Shown here: positions 63,451-64,000 of the stretch, piece after piece
Numbering within the stretch: the stretch's first letter is position 1
Layout: each line of letters begins with the position of its first letter
Assembly: GCA_017408405.1 (NCBI GenBank)
Contig: JAFQUP010000151.1
Coordinates: 1 to 64,000 of the forward strand
Source: Thermoguttaceae bacterium
Lineage (GTDB): Bacteria; Planctomycetota; Planctomycetia; Pirellulales; Thermoguttaceae
Direction of reading: 5' to 3'
DNA length: 64,000 nt
Program-made: the position numbers and the translations under genes
The notes under the pieces: generated by a model
The model's database searches: none
What the model saw: the letters and a program-made list of their open reading frames with translations, nothing else
Told to the model about the DNA's origin: nothing

Positions 63451-63551
63451 TCTTTTGCGACGTTTTTATCTGTCTCCCCAATCAGAATACCCCTCAAAAC
63501 ACTCAGAAATTACGATTTATTAATCATTAACTTAACACAAAGGAAAAAGCA

Positions 63552-63854
63552 ATGGCAAAAACATTGGAAGCTTTGGGAATGTTCGAAACAAAGGGTTTCG
63601 TCGCTCTCGTGGAAGGCGTTGACGCGATGATGAAATCCGCGAACGTCCAGTTCCTCGGTTGGGAGAAACCAGGTTCCGGTATCGTAACCGCGTACGTAAC
63701 CGGTGACGTGGCTGCCGTAAAAGCCGCTACGGATGCCGGTGTCGCTGCCGCCAGCAGAGTCGGTGAAGTCCTTGCCGTTCAGGTAATTCCGCGCCCATCC
63801 GACGACATCTGCGGACTCCTTCCCGCCGTAAAAAAAGATTCTGCCAAAAAATAA
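63552..63854 (+). CDS. BMC-H microcompartment shell protein
   Basis: A 100-residue single-BMC-domain protein that forms hexameric shell tiles with central pores. [20 protein letters not shown] and [15 protein letters not shown] are the standard BMC fold. The C-terminus adds a short tail after GLLPAVK. AAAGGA lies seven bases before the ATG. It is followed after 69 bp by a second BMC-H gene; together with PduL this starts the compartment operon. Confidence 0.95.
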   Translation: MAKTLEALGMFETKGFVALVEGVDAMMKSANVQFLGWEKPGSGIVTAYVTGDVAAVKAATDAGVAAASRVGEVLAVQVIPRPSDDICGLLPAVKKDSAKK

Positions 63855-63923
63855 ATTTTAACCACGAGACAGAATCCAGTTCCAAAATTTATTTCATCAC
63901 TTAAATTTCAAAAAGGTAAAAAA

Positions 63924-64000
63924 ATGCAAGACGCTCTTGGATTCATCGAAACAAAAGGTCTGGTCGCGCTCATTGAAGCCTGCGATGCCATGTCAAAAGC
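63924..64000 (+). CDS. Second BMC-H shell protein (3' truncated by window end)
   Basis: Only the first 25 residues are seen (MQDALGFIETKGLVALIEAC and onward), the start of another BMC domain. AAAGGT precedes the ATG by nine bases. It resembles the preceding gene but is clearly diverged. The rest lies beyond the window. Confidence 0.9.
   Translation, partial: MQDALGFIETKGLVALIEACDAMSK

Noticed and set aside
1-64000. Search for tRNA, rRNA, tmRNA, riboswitches and phage or integrase genes
   Set aside because: None recognised by eye in the gaps; short structured RNAs could be missed without a covariance-model search.

Overview
The window looks like chromosome of a planctomycete, most likely in or near the Pirellulales, with modest GC (about 46% by eye). 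The evidence is a set of lineage markers. They are a small basic protein of the planctomycete/verrucomicrobia/chlamydia ribosomal type, a secreted protein with an N-terminal LEPR-like sorting motif (LETRRFMSA), DUF1207, DUF3754 and CehA/McbA-like proteins, and a GldG/DUF4340 ABC cassette. A PduL plus BMC-H start of a bacterial microcompartment locus lies at the right edge. The cell is diderm: BamA, a TolC-family lipoprotein, LolCD-like transport, Lgt and M16/M3 peptidases are all encoded here. No rRNA, tRNA, CRISPR array, insertion sequence, integrase or prophage gene was seen.

Layout. 1-2.4 kb: the end of a very acidic 13-residue-repeat protein and a long UbiD-family decarboxylase. 2.4-8.4 kb (minus): a LolC/E-like permease, LolD-like ATPase, HTH-fused adenine-specific DNA methyltransferase and branched-chain aminotransferase. 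8.6-19.7 kb (minus): homoserine dehydrogenase, a DUF4261 protein, PlsC, a giant BamA, a GT39-like membrane protein, FtsY and NusB. 19.8-25.1 kb (minus): lumazine synthase, Rho with a huge RG/YG-rich N-terminus, and SerA. 25.5-33.5 kb: secreted and membrane proteins of unknown role, a YqeG-type phosphatase, the small basic protein, a YggU-type protein and a repeat-rich thioredoxin-fold protein without its CxxC. 33.7-44.3 kb: acyl-ACP/CoA synthetase, a GlmU-like protein, cytidylate kinase, TolC, a secreted beta-helix protein and a UbiA prenyltransferase. 44.4-53.0 kb (minus): a run of ABC ATPase, GldG-like permease, DUF4340, FolK, PanC and an Lgt carrying a PDZ domain. 53.3-60.5 kb (minus): PepF, M16 peptidase, a CehA-like protein lacking its metal-binding histidines, and a DUF1207 protein. 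60.7-64 kb (plus): a single-domain response regulator, DUF3754 protein, PduL and two BMC-H shell genes, the second cut by the window end.

How it fits together. Much of the window serves envelope building: outer-membrane assembly, lipoprotein lipidation and sorting, phospholipid acylation and export. It is mixed with housekeeping biosynthesis (Thr/Met, Ser, Ile/Leu/Val, riboflavin, folate, pantothenate). A recurring trait is long, acidic or Ser/Asn/Gly-rich low-complexity sequence inserted into or fused to conserved proteins (LolC-like, BamA, Rho, thioredoxin-fold protein, DUF4340, DUF1207). The least ordinary items are Lgt with PDZ, the HTH-methyltransferase inside a transport operon, the Rho and BamA disordered regions, two putative pseudo-enzymes, and the left end of the microcompartment locus. 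Family names come from sequence memory, not from searches.
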